Shown in pieces: positions 24,358-34,600 of a DNA stretch of 64,000 nucleotides. Below the pieces are notes generated by a model. That model was not told the origin of the DNA and made no database searches. It saw only the letters and a list, made by a program, of their open reading frames with translations. Positions within the stretch are counted from its first letter, which is position 1, and every line of letters begins with the position of its first letter. The translations under genes and the position numbers were made by a program. Location of the stretch: positions 1,956,501 through 2,020,500 of the forward strand of contig CM040750.1 of NCBI GenBank assembly GCA_022829145.1, written 5' to 3'. Source of the stretch: Albula goreensis (taxonomy: Eukaryota > Chordata > Actinopteri > Albuliformes > Albulidae).

Positions 24358-27300
24358 CAATCCCAGACGGAGCACAACTCTTTGAGGGTTAAGACTCCCA
24401 CACTGTTCGCCAGCCCTCTAGCTGTTTCAGCAGTCAGTACCTCAGCACTGACGCTCTTCCTGTCGCTCTCAGGACTGCTTATCAACCCATTGTTCAATCT
24501 CCGCTAAAATTAGAGCTTTATTTCTCCTTGCGTCGCGTTATTATTTATACTGCTTTTCTAACCAAGCAAATAATAAATGAGCGCAGCTGACCCAGACAGA
24601 CCTCTGCAAATCACAGGCATATGGGTGTGTCTGAGGCCAGACAGAGAGATTGAGTGTCAGAGGATATGAGTCCAGGCCATGGCTGGAGGACCAAATGCAC
24701 ATGAGCCCAGATAAAAACACTATAGGTCAACTGACTGACTCATACACTGAATAATTCACAGTGGTTCACAGATACTGTGTAAGGCCATCAACACATGTGC
24801 AAAGGTCATACGGTTTATGCACAGGCCACAGGTTGAGAATGTGTTGAGATTATTTCAGGTACTGGCATGATATGAGCCCTTTCCTAGTGGGGTGGGGTGT
24901 CACCTTTGGCGCTTAAGAGTCTCGTGTCTGTTTCAGTTCTCACCTTCCTTCTCCTTGCTCCAGAGATGGGACGGAGAGGCCCAGCCCTGAGCCACTGCTA
25001 CAAGGCTGTAGCCTGCTGGCCGTCTGTTCTGGAAGGCCCTGGACACATCTGGAAGTCTTTGCCGGTGACGGGCCTGCTGTTCGTGCTGAGAGAGGATTCT
25101 GCAGCGGGGTGGGGGAATGGGGCCTGTGGTAGTCTGTTTTACGGCTGCTCTCGGGCCTTAGTGACGGTGCAGGAGTTCGTAAACGTCCTGCTGGCGGCGT
25201 GGGGCTGTTACCTAGGGTGAACCCTGATGGCCTCAGGACACAAAACGACTACTGCATCAAACCGTGCATAGCCATTCACAACCCATACCCATCCATCTCC
25301 ATAGCATTCCTAACACACCGTACCCTATACACACAGGGTCAGAACACTTACAACAGCAAGAAGCACAAAACAGATCTATAAAATGTGTGAATATAATAGC
25401 CAGACTTGATCATGAAAACAAACCATCCCAGGTGAAGCACTGTGGATTCAGGCAATGCACAATCTTGTCATTCACTTAGCAGTTGTATCTGATAAATGCA
25501 ACAGTGCTTGTTCTACAAGTAAAGCCCCGCAGTGCATGGAAAATTCCACTAGCACAATACCGTGCTGTATCACAAGGGCTGGTGGCCAACACTAAAATGT
25601 ACTGCTCTCCTGACACCTGTTTAAATCAAGGTGAATCTTCACGAGTCAGACTGGTGCTGAATTGGCTCACAAAATATCATTAATAAATAAGTGTTCTTAA
25701 ATAAATGATATGCATTTAAAAGTGCATTTCGGCGAGTGACCTTGCTTCAGATCTAGGTTGTCGATATTTCCATCTCTGCCTATGTTTACCATGTCAATCA
25801 ATGCTCTCCTAGCATATCTTCCGCCTCAGATTCAGCGCACAGCCTATATAAATGTAGAGTATCTCAAATGAATGGGGAATGTAAAGCAGTAATACATCAC
25901 ATATGTTCTTTAACATTTAATGCCTTGAATTCCACTGCACAATCAACTGGCCTTATTTACAGGAAAAACTTTCTCAGTAAGTGGTTTGCCATAGCTGCTT
26001 CAATTCCAGTGGTCTCCCCAGAATTGTCTTGCAAGGTTATGCATCATGTCAAAACATAAATCGGACCCATAAATACATAACCGCTTATACAATTCTGTAG
26101 CATAGCATTATTTCAACACATTTTCATGTTAACAGCCAAATTAATCGAACTGGCTAATTTCACACTGTGGTGTGCAGGAATGGAACATTGTGGAACATTA
26201 CAAGCCAGTGCTGTCCAGTGCCACCAGGACAGCGGCTTGCTTTAAACCTTAGTTTCAGCTCAAGCTGGAGACAAAGTGAGAGATGGAGGGAAAATGGTAA
26301 TGTGAGCACTACCATTTTACAATACATCATACAATTAAACACGTAAAAAACCTGCTGCAAACGGCAATTCTGCATCATGAGTCAGGGACTCACAGAGGTG
26401 AGGTCGATGCGTCTTTGAAAAGCGGGTCTTAATGAACCGAAGGAGCAGCGAAAATCAGAATTAAGAAGGAAGCGGCTCCCCAGCACCAAAGACCAGTCAG
26501 ATCCCTTCTACTTGAGATCAATAGGCAGTCTACATATAGATTTCACATAATATAGCATCGTAATAGGCACCCCACTGCCAAGTAATTAATGTGGATTTTT
26601 AATAATATTTCAGAGATAAACAGATGGGGGAATTGAAACAAAATTCTTCATTAAATTAAAGGGACCTGTTTTTAAAACAATTCTGAGGACAAATGGCTAA
26701 TGATGGTTTAGATGGTTCTGTGTGTGCCTCTTTGGTGTTTGTTTTAGGGGTTTACATCAGAAACACTGGGTCTGACCTGGCTGGACTGATGTTGTGACCA
26801 CTTGGGTCCCATGGTATCCACAGAAACAGAGGGAGACGGGGGATTCATTTTTCCACATTCCTCCCCCTTTAATTTACAATGGAAATGATAAATTATGATT
26901 GAATCCTTAAAGAATGTGACATGGCAGAACAAGGTCAGTTTTGCTTTAAACAAGACATGGGTTTAATTGTGGCAAACGCTTTTTGTCGTGGTGCCGACCA
27001 TCTTCAAGTCACACTCATTCAAGAAGTTCATTAAATAAGCGATTCCTCACCCCTCGGTCTCTGTTGGATCAGCAGTTCGGAGGGCTGCCATTGACCCGAA
27101 CAAGCTGCACAGGAAAAAACATCAGGCCTGTGTCTCCAGATCGGCCATGGTACAGTTAATGGCAAAAGCTGACGGCGGGTGTGGAGCGTCCTGAAGCGGT
27201 GCATTTAGGCACATGGCCGACATACCGACGGGGGACAGATCATCAGCAGGCTCTCAACGCGCAGCGAGATGCACGTCAGATCAACTCCACATCGAAGGTT

Positions 27301-27515
27301 TCTCAGTAGTGAGACAGCACTCCCCTCAATAACATGACTATGTTACGTTTATCCAGCGTACGCCGAGAACCAAACAACCTGGGGAAAAAGAGAGACGCTT
27401 TTACTGGATCTCAACAGGCAAATTACCTTGTAGGTTGTTTTTTGTTTCCAGAAATGTGCAGCCAAATTATTTACTACACACAAAGTCAAAAAAGTTGTGG
27501 AATGTTTAGTGCAAG
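24355..27515. other. Single-copy intronic sequence
   Basis: About 3.2 kb with no recognised gene or mobile element. Open frames at 24897-25220 and elsewhere have no familiar domain. The stretch 25690-26110 is AT-rich and may hold regulatory sequence; 26521-26670 is listed separately. Confidence 0.5.
26521..26670. promoter_or_regulatory. Candidate conserved non-coding element
   Basis: Non-repetitive AT-rich sequence with the double homeodomain word TAATTAAT at 26583-26590, then TTTTTAATAATATTTCAG and ATTAAATTAAAGGG. Texture and motif content resemble developmental enhancers. Not testable without other species. Confidence 0.32.
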
Positions 27516-28219
27516 TATGGCTCCAGGCGGCTCTGGCCCTCTGCAGGGCAGTGCTGGGCTCCAGTGGAGTATGGCTCCAGGTGAGCTCTGGTACTCTGCG
27601 GGGCCGTGCTGGGCTCCAGTGGAGTATGGCCCCAGGCAGCTCTGGCCCTCTGCGGGGCCGTGCTGGGCTCCAGTGGAGTATGGCTCCAGGTGGGCTCTGG
27701 TCCTCTGCGGGGCCGTGCTGGGCTCCAGTGGAGTATGGCTCCAGGTGGGCTCTGGTCCTCTGCGGGGCCGTGCTGGGCTCCAGTGGAGTATGGCCCCAGG
27801 CAGCTCTGGTCCTCTGCAGGACCGTGCTGGGCTCCAGTGGAGTATGGCCCCAGGCAGCTCTGGCCCTCTGCAGGGCCGTGCTGGGCTCCAGTGGAGTATG
27901 GCTCCAGGCAGCTCTGGCCCTTTGCAGGGCCGTGCTGGGCTCCAGTGGAGTATGGCTCCAGGCAGCTCTGGTCCTCTGCGGGGCCGTGCTGGGCTCCAGT
28001 GGAGTATGGCTCCAGGTGGGCTCTGGTCCTCTGCGGGGCCGTGCTGGGCTCCAGTGGAGTATGGCTCCAGGTGGGCTCTGGTCCTCTGCGGGGCCGTGCT
28101 GGGCTCCAGTGGAGTATGGCTCCAGGCAGCTCTGGCCCTCTGCAGGGCCGTGCTGGGCTCCAGTGGAGTATGGCTCCAGGCAGCTCTGGCCCTCTGCAGG
28201 GCCGTGCTGGGCTCCAGTG
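27516..28219. repeat. Minisatellite, 55-bp unit, about 12.8 copies
   Basis: Each unit starts ATGGCTCCAGG and ends GCTCCAGTGGAGT; starts are 55 bp apart (27516, 27571, 27626 and on). Two variants alternate in blocks: GTGGGCTCTGGTCC and GCAGCTCTGGCCC. Since 55 is not a multiple of 3 and the unit lacks stops in most frames, long frames exist in several frames on both strands (up to 324 codons on the minus strand). None has a plausible start context or a known domain. Confidence 0.97.
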
Positions 28220-28451
28220 TCATCCCCTTTGATCATTAAAAACCTATTACAGCTAGTCTTTACATGGCTACGGCTGCAGCCTGAGCTCAAATGATCCTGC
28301 TGCAGCACATGGAGGCGTCTCATTCCACTATCCGTCGCCTCAAAGCTCTTAGGGAGAGGGCCTGGGTAAAGCCACCTATAAATATGGAGCAGTTACCATG
28401 TCAGACAGGGACTGGGGCTTCCATATGCTAGACTCCTCAGTGCTTTCAAAG

Positions 28452-28455
<4 letters not shown>
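28220..28455. other. Single-copy intronic sequence
   Basis: A short stretch between the 55-bp array and the TG repeat. Nothing recognised. Confidence 0.5.
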
Positions 28456-28491
<36 letters not shown>

Positions 28492-28725
28492 CATGTGCAT
28501 TTGTGTCTGTGTGTGTGAGTTGTGTGTGTGCGCACGTGTGTGAGTGTGAGTCTCTGTGTGGGTGAGTCTCCATGTGAGAGTCCTTGTGTGAGTGAGACTA
28601 TGTGTGCGCGCGTGTGTGTGAGTATGTGTGTGTGTGTGTGTGTGTGTGAGTATGTGTGTGCGCGTGTGTGTGCATATGTGAGTGTGAGTACGTGTGTGCG
28701 CACGTGTGTGTGTGTGTGAGAGGCC
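28456..28725. repeat. (TG)n microsatellite with long decayed flank
   Basis: A pure TG run lies at about 28456-28488. It is followed by about 230 bp of TG-rich text with AG, CG and CA interruptions (TGTGCGCACGTGTG, GTGAGTATGTG). Alternating purine-pyrimidine character is kept through much of it. Confidence 0.92.
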
Positions 28726-28770
28726 CCTATACTTTGTGTGACACAGCCACGGCCAACATACACTTCAAAA

Positions 28771-28952
28771 CCGCAGCACAGAGAATCCGCAGCACAGAGA
28801 AACCGCAGCACAGAGAAACCGCAGCACAGAGAAACCACAGCACAGAGAAACCACAGCACAGAGAATCCACAGCACAGAGAAACCGCAGCACAGAGAATCA
28901 GCAGCACAGAGAAACTGCAGCACAGAGAATCAGCAACACAGAGAAACTGCAG
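28771..28952. repeat. Minisatellite, 16-bp unit, about 11 copies
   Basis: The unit is CCGCAGCACAGAGAAA with variants (CCACAG, TCAGCAG, CTGCAG, AATCC). Unit length is constant, and the variants become commoner toward the 3' end. It begins only about 45 bp after the TG repeat. Confidence 0.95.
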
Positions 28953-30109
28953 TGGTCCCCAAACAGAGAAACAATTTTTTCACGGACAGCACTGGATAAA
29001 CAGAAACAATTTAAAGAGCTTGTATTTAGCATCTCTGCATTATCCGACACAGCAGGAGGCCAGAGGAAGTTCCTATAGCACAATCTCACCATTTACAGCA
29101 GAGCTGAACATGAGAAACTACCATTGTCTGTCATGATGGGTTCCTCACCTAGTCAAAACAGGTATCTGTACACCCATGTACTAATTAAGATGAAAACATT
29201 CATGTAAGACGTTTTACTCCTTCACAGAAGCAGGGATGGCCACCCCCTTTCAGTAAACCCTCATAGGGAGTGGACACAACTGCAATCACTGAAATGAATG
29301 AAAAACAAACAACCAAATAAAACCAAATAATAGCTGGTAAAACCAATACAATTGTGCAATTATGTGGTAATAATTAATAACCACTGACAGTTATGTACTA
29401 GCTACTGGTAATATGAGCACCAGATCAATACCACACATGAGCACATATATTTACTACACTTCAAAGTCATCCTCATGCCGCTTCTCACTGTGTGTCTATG
29501 ATCGCAAGCAGCACACAGATATCAAAAACATACATGTTTCCTGTGAGGAATGAGACTCGAGAGTGTTATGCTGAATTTCATTAGTGCTTTTGAGCTTTGA
29601 TGGCAATTGATTCCGACTGTTGCTTCGATTAGTGTAGCAATGATTACAGGAGGGGAGAAAAACCAGACTACTAAATGAAAAAGCAAATGTGATTTCCAAC
29701 ACAGCGCACAACTTGGCAAAATCCAGTTAACGGAGCTCAAGGGGTAAAAAGACACCGCTGCAGACAAAAAGGAAACCAGCATCTTGTGACAAAGCGCTGA
29801 CATTTCAGGACTTGAGAAAAAGACATGGAGAGACAATGTTGGGGAGAGAGAGAAAATGTGAACATTTCAGCAAAAAGGCCCATGATTTCGGAAAAAAAAA
29901 AAAAAAATGAAATGAGCCAAAACCCAGAAATCATCTTCTGAGCTTCAAAGCCTGCCGGGGCGGGGCACTGACAGGGGCAAGGCAGCTCTCTTCAGGGCCC
30001 TCCCTTTAATCACCCCTCTCCTATGAGAGCTGACAGGGGCGGGGCAGCTCTCCTCAGGCCCCTCCCTTTAATTTATTTGGCGGCAAAGGCAGGACCTTTT
30101 GGCCAACTT
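28953..30109. other. Single-copy intronic sequence
   Basis: No gene recognised. A 15-base A run lies near 29892-29906. Confidence 0.5.
29968..30072. repeat. Direct duplication, 62-bp offset
   Basis: CTGACAGGGGC...GCAGCTCTC...CCTCCCTTTAAT occurs at 29968-30010 and again at 30030-30072, with a few substitutions between the copies. Confidence 0.85.
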
Positions 30110-30300
30110 GTATTGCAGAGCGCCGAATCTGGAAATGTATGTAAAAAGCTTGTCCAGGATGTCATTATCCGTTCTTTGAATAATTCAAATTACTTAAAAG
30201 GCTCAGTTTTAGGTAAGCGCTTTGATGCAGCCATTTACCTCAAAATTGAATTTAAACAGATTCATAAATCCTTTAAAGTGTCACCTTAAATGAATAAATC
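30110..30300. promoter_or_regulatory. Candidate regulatory element with TCF/LEF-like palindrome
   Basis: TTTGAAT-A-ATTCAAA at 30175-30189 is an inverted repeat of 7 bases around one central base, preceded by C so that the left arm reads CTTTGAA, a TCF/LEF-like core. Further AT-rich words follow (AAATTGAATTTAAACAG, CATAAATCCTTTAAAG). The sequence is non-repetitive up to the start of the 45-bp array 300 bp away. Confidence 0.32.
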
Positions 30301-30610
30301 CTCACTGTAGTAAATAGCTACCTGAATTAGTATTCAATCAGGGGCTTTTACTCAAAGCAAACAGCAAATCAAATTCCAGGGCCCATTTGTATGGCAGGAT
30401 TTTTGTGGATAATTCAGCCAACAATGTGACAGCAGCCTTGCTTGCCCCTCTCTACACCAGAAGCTATGGGAAAATGTAGGCATTCCAAATGTTGCCTTGT
30501 GTTTGTAGCTAATCAGTGCTACAAACAAGCTTGTGGCATGATGGACGCCAGCAGACATGTCCATGACCAGGGAATGTCTTTGGAACAGCTGCAGCATTCG
30601 CACTCCCATA

Positions 30611-32085
30611 GATCAGGGGGTGAATTCAGGGGTTTTCGCTCAGGCAAGCGCGTAGATCAGGGGGGTGAATTCAGGGGCTTTCGCTCAGGCAACCGCGTAG
30701 ATCAGGGGGTTGAATTCAGGGGCTTCCGCTCAGGAAAGAGCGTTCAGGGGGGCTCTCGCTCAGGCAACCACGGGGCTTTCGCTCAGATCAGGGGGTGAAT
30801 TCAGGGGCTTTCGGCTCAGGCAAGGGGGTGAATTCAGGGGCTTTCGCTGGCGAGGGCGTCGGGGGTGAGGGCTTTCGCTCAGGGGGTGAATTCAGGGGGG
30901 GCTTTCACTCAGGCAAGGGCGTAGATCAGGGGGGTGAATTCAGGGGCTTTCGCTCAGGCAAGGGCGTAGATCAGGGGGGTGAATTCAGGGGCTTTCACTC
31001 AGGCAAGGGCGTAGATCAGGGGGTGAATTCAAGGCAAGGGCGTAGATCAGGGGGGTGAATTCAGGGGCTTTCGCTCAGGCAACCGCGTATATCAGGGGGT
31101 GAATTCAGGGGCTTTCGCTCAGGCAAGGGCGTAGATCAGGGGGGTGAATTCAGGGGCTTTCGCTCAGGAAAGAGCGTAGATCAGGGGGTGAATTCAGGGG
31201 CTTTCGCTCAGGCAAGGGCGTAGATCAGGGGGGTGAATTCAGGGGCTTTCGCTCAGGCAAGTGCGTAGATCAGGGGGTGAATTCAGGGCTTTCGCTCAGG
31301 CAAGGGGCTTCGCTCAGGCAAGGGCGTAGATCAGCGTGAATATCAGGGGGTGAATTCAGGGCTGAATTCAGGGGGTTTCACTCAGGCAAGGGCAAGTGGT
31401 GAATAGATTAGGGGGTGAATTCAGGGCTTTCGCTCAGGCAAATTCAGGGGCTTTCGCTCAGGCAAGGCGTAGATCAGGGGGGTGAATTCAGGGGCTTTCA
31501 CTCAGGCAAAGAGCGTAGATCAGGGGGTGAATTCAGGCGTAGATCAGGGGGTGAATTCAGGGGCTTTCGCTCAGGCAAGAGCGTAGATCAGGGGGGTGAA
31601 TTCAGGGGCTTTCGCTCAGGCAAGTGCATAGATCAGGGGGGTGAATTCAGGGGCTTTCACTCAGGCAAGGGCGTAGATCAGGGGGGTGAATTCAGGGGCT
31701 TTCGCTCAGGCAAGCGCGTAGATCAGGGGGGTGAATTCAGGGGCTTTCGCTCAGGCAAGCGCGTAGATCAGGGGGGTGAATTCAGGGGCTTTCGCTCAGG
31801 CAAGTGCGTAGGGGGTGATCAGGGGGTGAATTCTTTCGCTCAGGGCTTTCACTTTCGCTCAGGCAGGCAAGGGCGTAGATCAGGGGGGTGAATTCAGGGG
31901 CTTTCGCTCAGGCAAGTGCGTAGATCAGGGGGTGAATTCAGGGGCTTTCGCTCAGGCAAGGGCGTAGATCAGGGGGGTGAATTCAGGGGCTTTCACGCTC
32001 AGGCAAAGGCGTAGATCAGGGGGGTGAATTCAGGGGCTTTCGCTCAGGCAAGTGCGTAGATCAGGGGGATGAATTCAGGGACTTT
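30611..32085. repeat. Minisatellite, 45-bp unit, about 30 copies, partly scrambled
   Basis: The unit is GATCAGGGGGG-TGAATTCAGGGG-CTTTCGCTCAGGC-AAGGGCGTA, 45 bp, or 44 bp when one G is missing. Almost every unit holds an EcoRI site (GAATTC). Ordered units alternate with zones of truncated or rejoined units at about 30740-30890, 31280-31560 and 31805-31860. The 45-bp period keeps a 15-residue frame (GFRSGKGVDQGGEF) open in places. That frame is interrupted by the 44-bp units and is not a gene. Confidence 0.96.
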
Positions 32086-32825
32086 TAATGGGGAGGAGGG
32101 GGGGGACCCTGTGTTAATAGGGCCCAGGATTACAGCTCATCTTTTAATTTGTCTGATGACACTGATGGGCAAAGGCCGCGAACGACAGTTGGCGGCAGTC
32201 TCGCTCAGTGTTAATGACCCGATCGGGAATAGACCATCCAGTCTCCGAGCCCAGCGAAGGAAGGACAACGCATGGCCCACCATGCCATTTAAACAGCTAA
32301 GAGGGAACCCTCTCTATTTAAGGCTTGTCACTGAAAACCCTAGGGAACTGTGGGCCATAACATCCTGGAAATGCACCGGAGTGAATTAAGCAGAAGTGAG
32401 TGTGTATCATTACGGTTCCTTTCTCTTTTTCCAGTCAGGTTTGCCCATGAAATCACGCAATTAGCCAAACATTTGATCTCAGCTTATTAATAATTCCTTC
32501 CTGTTTCCTTTGAGTACATGGAATCTAATATCTCAGCTAACTACACCTGTCCATGACTTCACACCAGGTATCAGCACGAGAAGGCAGTGAGTTAAGACCT
32601 GTGACCTAGGGAGGGAATGCTTGCTCTGGAGGAAGTGAACATTTATGTAGGTCTCAGATAAGGTTGTCTTCTGAGTGCACAACAAAAGTTGCTTTTCTTA
32701 AACAAAGACAGCTTCAGTAAAAGTATAATTCAACACCAGGTGCCAGAGAACAACTGGCTCTCTGTAGTTTCTGTGTGATGCTATCACTTCTGATTTCCCC
32801 ATCTTTTGTTCCTGTAATAAAAATC

Positions 32826-32828
<3 letters not shown>
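32086..32828. other. Single-copy intronic sequence
   Basis: No gene or element recognised. The frame running out of the 45-bp array to 32389 has no familiar domain. Confidence 0.5.

Positions 32829-32878
<50 letters not shown>
32829..32878. repeat. (CA)n microsatellite, about 25 units
   Basis: A pure CA run. Confidence 0.97.
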
Positions 32879-32880
<2 letters not shown>

Positions 32881-33519
32881 CCAACAAACAAACCATGGAC
32901 ATTTTCACACATATGTACACACATTCGTACGTGAATAAGTCAGTGTGTGGTGCCTGTTTGGTCACTCACTAATGCACGCACACGCACACGAACATTGACA
33001 AACACCCATAAAAAGAGACTGTTGAGCAAGATGTTAAAACAAAACTGACAGTGCTTATGACCGTCGATAACTTCCCATTTTTTTATGCTTTTAAAGCCTT
33101 GACCATATCTTTAGATCTTATTTCTGCATTTACAACTGTTGTTGTGATCAAGTTTTTCACTTCCCAGTTCCCTTTGAAGCAAAACCTCCCAACGTCTCAC
33201 TTGTCTTTCAGCCATATTCACCAGTCAGACAGTGCTAAGGGCCTTCCTGGCCCAGTTTATAGAGACCCTTCTGCAGGCACGGCTCTGCTTTTCCAGACAG
33301 TTCTCAATGCCCAAAATGTCCAGGGTCACGGCATTCAAATTTATACACAAGTGTGTGGGAGCAAATTGTGTTTGGGGGTTGGGGGGGGCTCCAGAGTCAG
33401 AGCCGCAGAGTGCAGCATGCCCTTACTTTGCACTGAGGAAAACATCTGCCAGCTAACACAGCCTTTCCTCTGTATTACTGCACACAACAGGAAAATTAGC
33501 ATGTGTTAAAGCAAATAAG

Positions 33520-33790
33520 GTGAGCTGTTTAGGTCCCGCTCAATAAAACCCCTGCAGCTCGCAGCAAATCAATAGGCGCATATTCATAGCAGCTCCGCTA
33601 GACGTTTGCATTAACCAGCTCTGGCATTAACAGGACTAAGCTGCAGAGGGGAAGATTAAAACGTGGCCAGTAGCTCATAAACATAATTTGAAATAATCTT
33701 TTCATCAGCTTAAAATGTCATGCTCTTATGGAGATATGGCACACTTTTTTCATCTGGATCTAATGCCTGGGCCATGAAAATATGCTGTGG
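33520..33790. promoter_or_regulatory. Candidate conserved non-coding element near the exon
   Basis: About 270 bp of complex, non-repetitive sequence 0.7 kb downstream of the exon in gene sense. It includes CTCAATAAAACC, CATATTCATAGC, GTTTGCATTAACC and GAAATAATCTTTTCATC. There is no coding frame of note. It is one of the better regulatory candidates by texture. Confidence 0.33.
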
Positions 33791-34078
33791 GGCAACAATA
33801 ATACCTGCACATAAACACTGACCGACAAACAGCAACAGAGGATATATTTACTGTCTGCAGTCTGATTCACTGAATGGTCTGCTGTGGTGATTGGACAAAG
33901 CCGATTGAAAAATGAGGTTCGAGAACCCGCCCCCTCCCCCCATCTGCCCAGTAACGGGCGACACTGGAACTCCAGAAATAGTTCTGTTGTTTTTTGGGGT
34001 CATTAATCTCTAGGGGAGGCTGACGAAAGCTGGCAGAATTTTTAGGCAAACAAAGGGAGAAATGGGTGGAAATCAGGC

Positions 34079-34140
34079 CACCAAGGTAAACACGGGTTCT
34101 TAAAGAGTCACCAGGTAAGTTCGGGTTCTTAAAGAGGCAC
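34079..34140. repeat. Small direct duplication about 360 bp from the exon
   Basis: CACCAAGGTAAACACGGGTT and CACCAGGTAAGTTCGGGTT each lead into CTTAAAGAG, about 32-33 bp apart. The second copy contains a donor-like GGTAAGT, but on the plus strand, opposite to the gene. Confidence 0.75.
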
Positions 34141-34496
34141 TAGATAATGACCTCCAATATCCTCCATCTGTTAACCATGGGAGGTCCTGGTTGGTGGCAG
34201 GCTGGGTTTCTGGTACAGAACATTCATTTTCCTGTTCATCCATTATTTCACCGGGAAAGCCCACTGAGATAAACATCCCTTTTCCAAGGGTGGCCTGACA
34301 TGTCCACACTGTCACAATCATAGCAAATAGACAAGTCAAAATAATGAAAAGCAGTTTTCACACGCTCTGTTCATTCACGGCCACAGTAAGAGATACAGAT
34401 ACAGTGCTGGTCTGGTAAGTGTACAGAATCAGTGAGTTTTCACAGACAGCTGCAGTGCTACAGTCAGGGGAGAAGTGTGAGGCACACGGGACTCAC

Positions 34497-34600
34497 CCAG
34501 GAAGGACTGCCTGGCCCTCTCCACCAGCTCCTCCATGGGATAGCTGGCCAGGTCTCCTCTGGCATGCTTGGTTTTGCAGTATGTGCAGGCGTTCAGACAG
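34497..34600 (-). CDS. cdkal1: CDKAL1 internal exon carrying the radical-SAM cysteine motif
   Basis: This 104-bp exon encodes [15 protein letters not shown] then [19 protein letters not shown], nearly identical to human CDKAL1 from residue 214 on ([34 protein letters not shown]). The three cysteines of C-x3-C-x2-C bind the [4Fe-4S] cluster that cleaves S-adenosylmethionine. CDKAL1 adds the methylthio group to t6A37 of tRNA-Lys(UUU) and is anchored in the ER membrane. The acceptor is a pyrimidine-rich tract ending CCCCCCAAACAG (minus strand, ending at 34601). The donor is G|GTGAGT (34496 downward). The exon opens with one base completing the glycine codon of the previous exon and closes with the first base of the next codon, expected to be Glu. 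Its length is not a multiple of 3, so skipping it would remove all three cysteines and shift the frame. No lesion is seen. Confidence 0.97.

Larger units (their letters stand above)
1..34496 (-). other. cdkal1: CDKAL1 intron after the radical-SAM motif exon (partial)
   Basis: This stretch lies 3' of the exon at 34497-34600 in the sense of the gene. It begins with a strong donor (GTGAGT, read on the minus strand at 34496-34491). I looked for the next expected coding block, which in human CDKAL1 starts EGVCEIWLTSEDTG, and did not see it on the minus strand, so the intron appears to run out of the window and to exceed 34 kb. It holds single-copy sequence with regulatory-looking patches and most of the tandem repeats. 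Large CDKAL1 introns are known in vertebrates. That no exon was missed is an inference from reading by eye. Confidence 0.8.

Noticed and set aside
27349-28323. A 324-codon minus-strand open frame and overlapping frames of 200-300 codons.
   Set aside because: They are produced by the 55-bp GC-rich tandem repeat. Several frames on both strands are open at once, which real genes do not show.
30795-31891. Frames with a GFRSGKGVDQGGEF repeat, resembling RGG-box proteins.
   Set aside because: The 45-bp repeat is a multiple of 3, but 44-bp units and scrambled zones break the frame often. No start, splice or flanking coding evidence.
33229-33310. A plus-strand stretch with acceptor-like CTTGTCTTTCAG followed by an open, protein-like segment.
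   Set aside because: It is on the strand opposite CDKAL1, lacks a donor at the right place and resembles no family.
34100-34339. A minus-strand segment reading SVGFPGEIMDEQENE, resembling the CDKAL1 segment CGFPGETDQDFQE.
   Set aside because: Only the FPGE core matches, surrounding residues do not, and no splice sites frame it. Two exons' worth of intervening protein are missing, so it is taken as chance.
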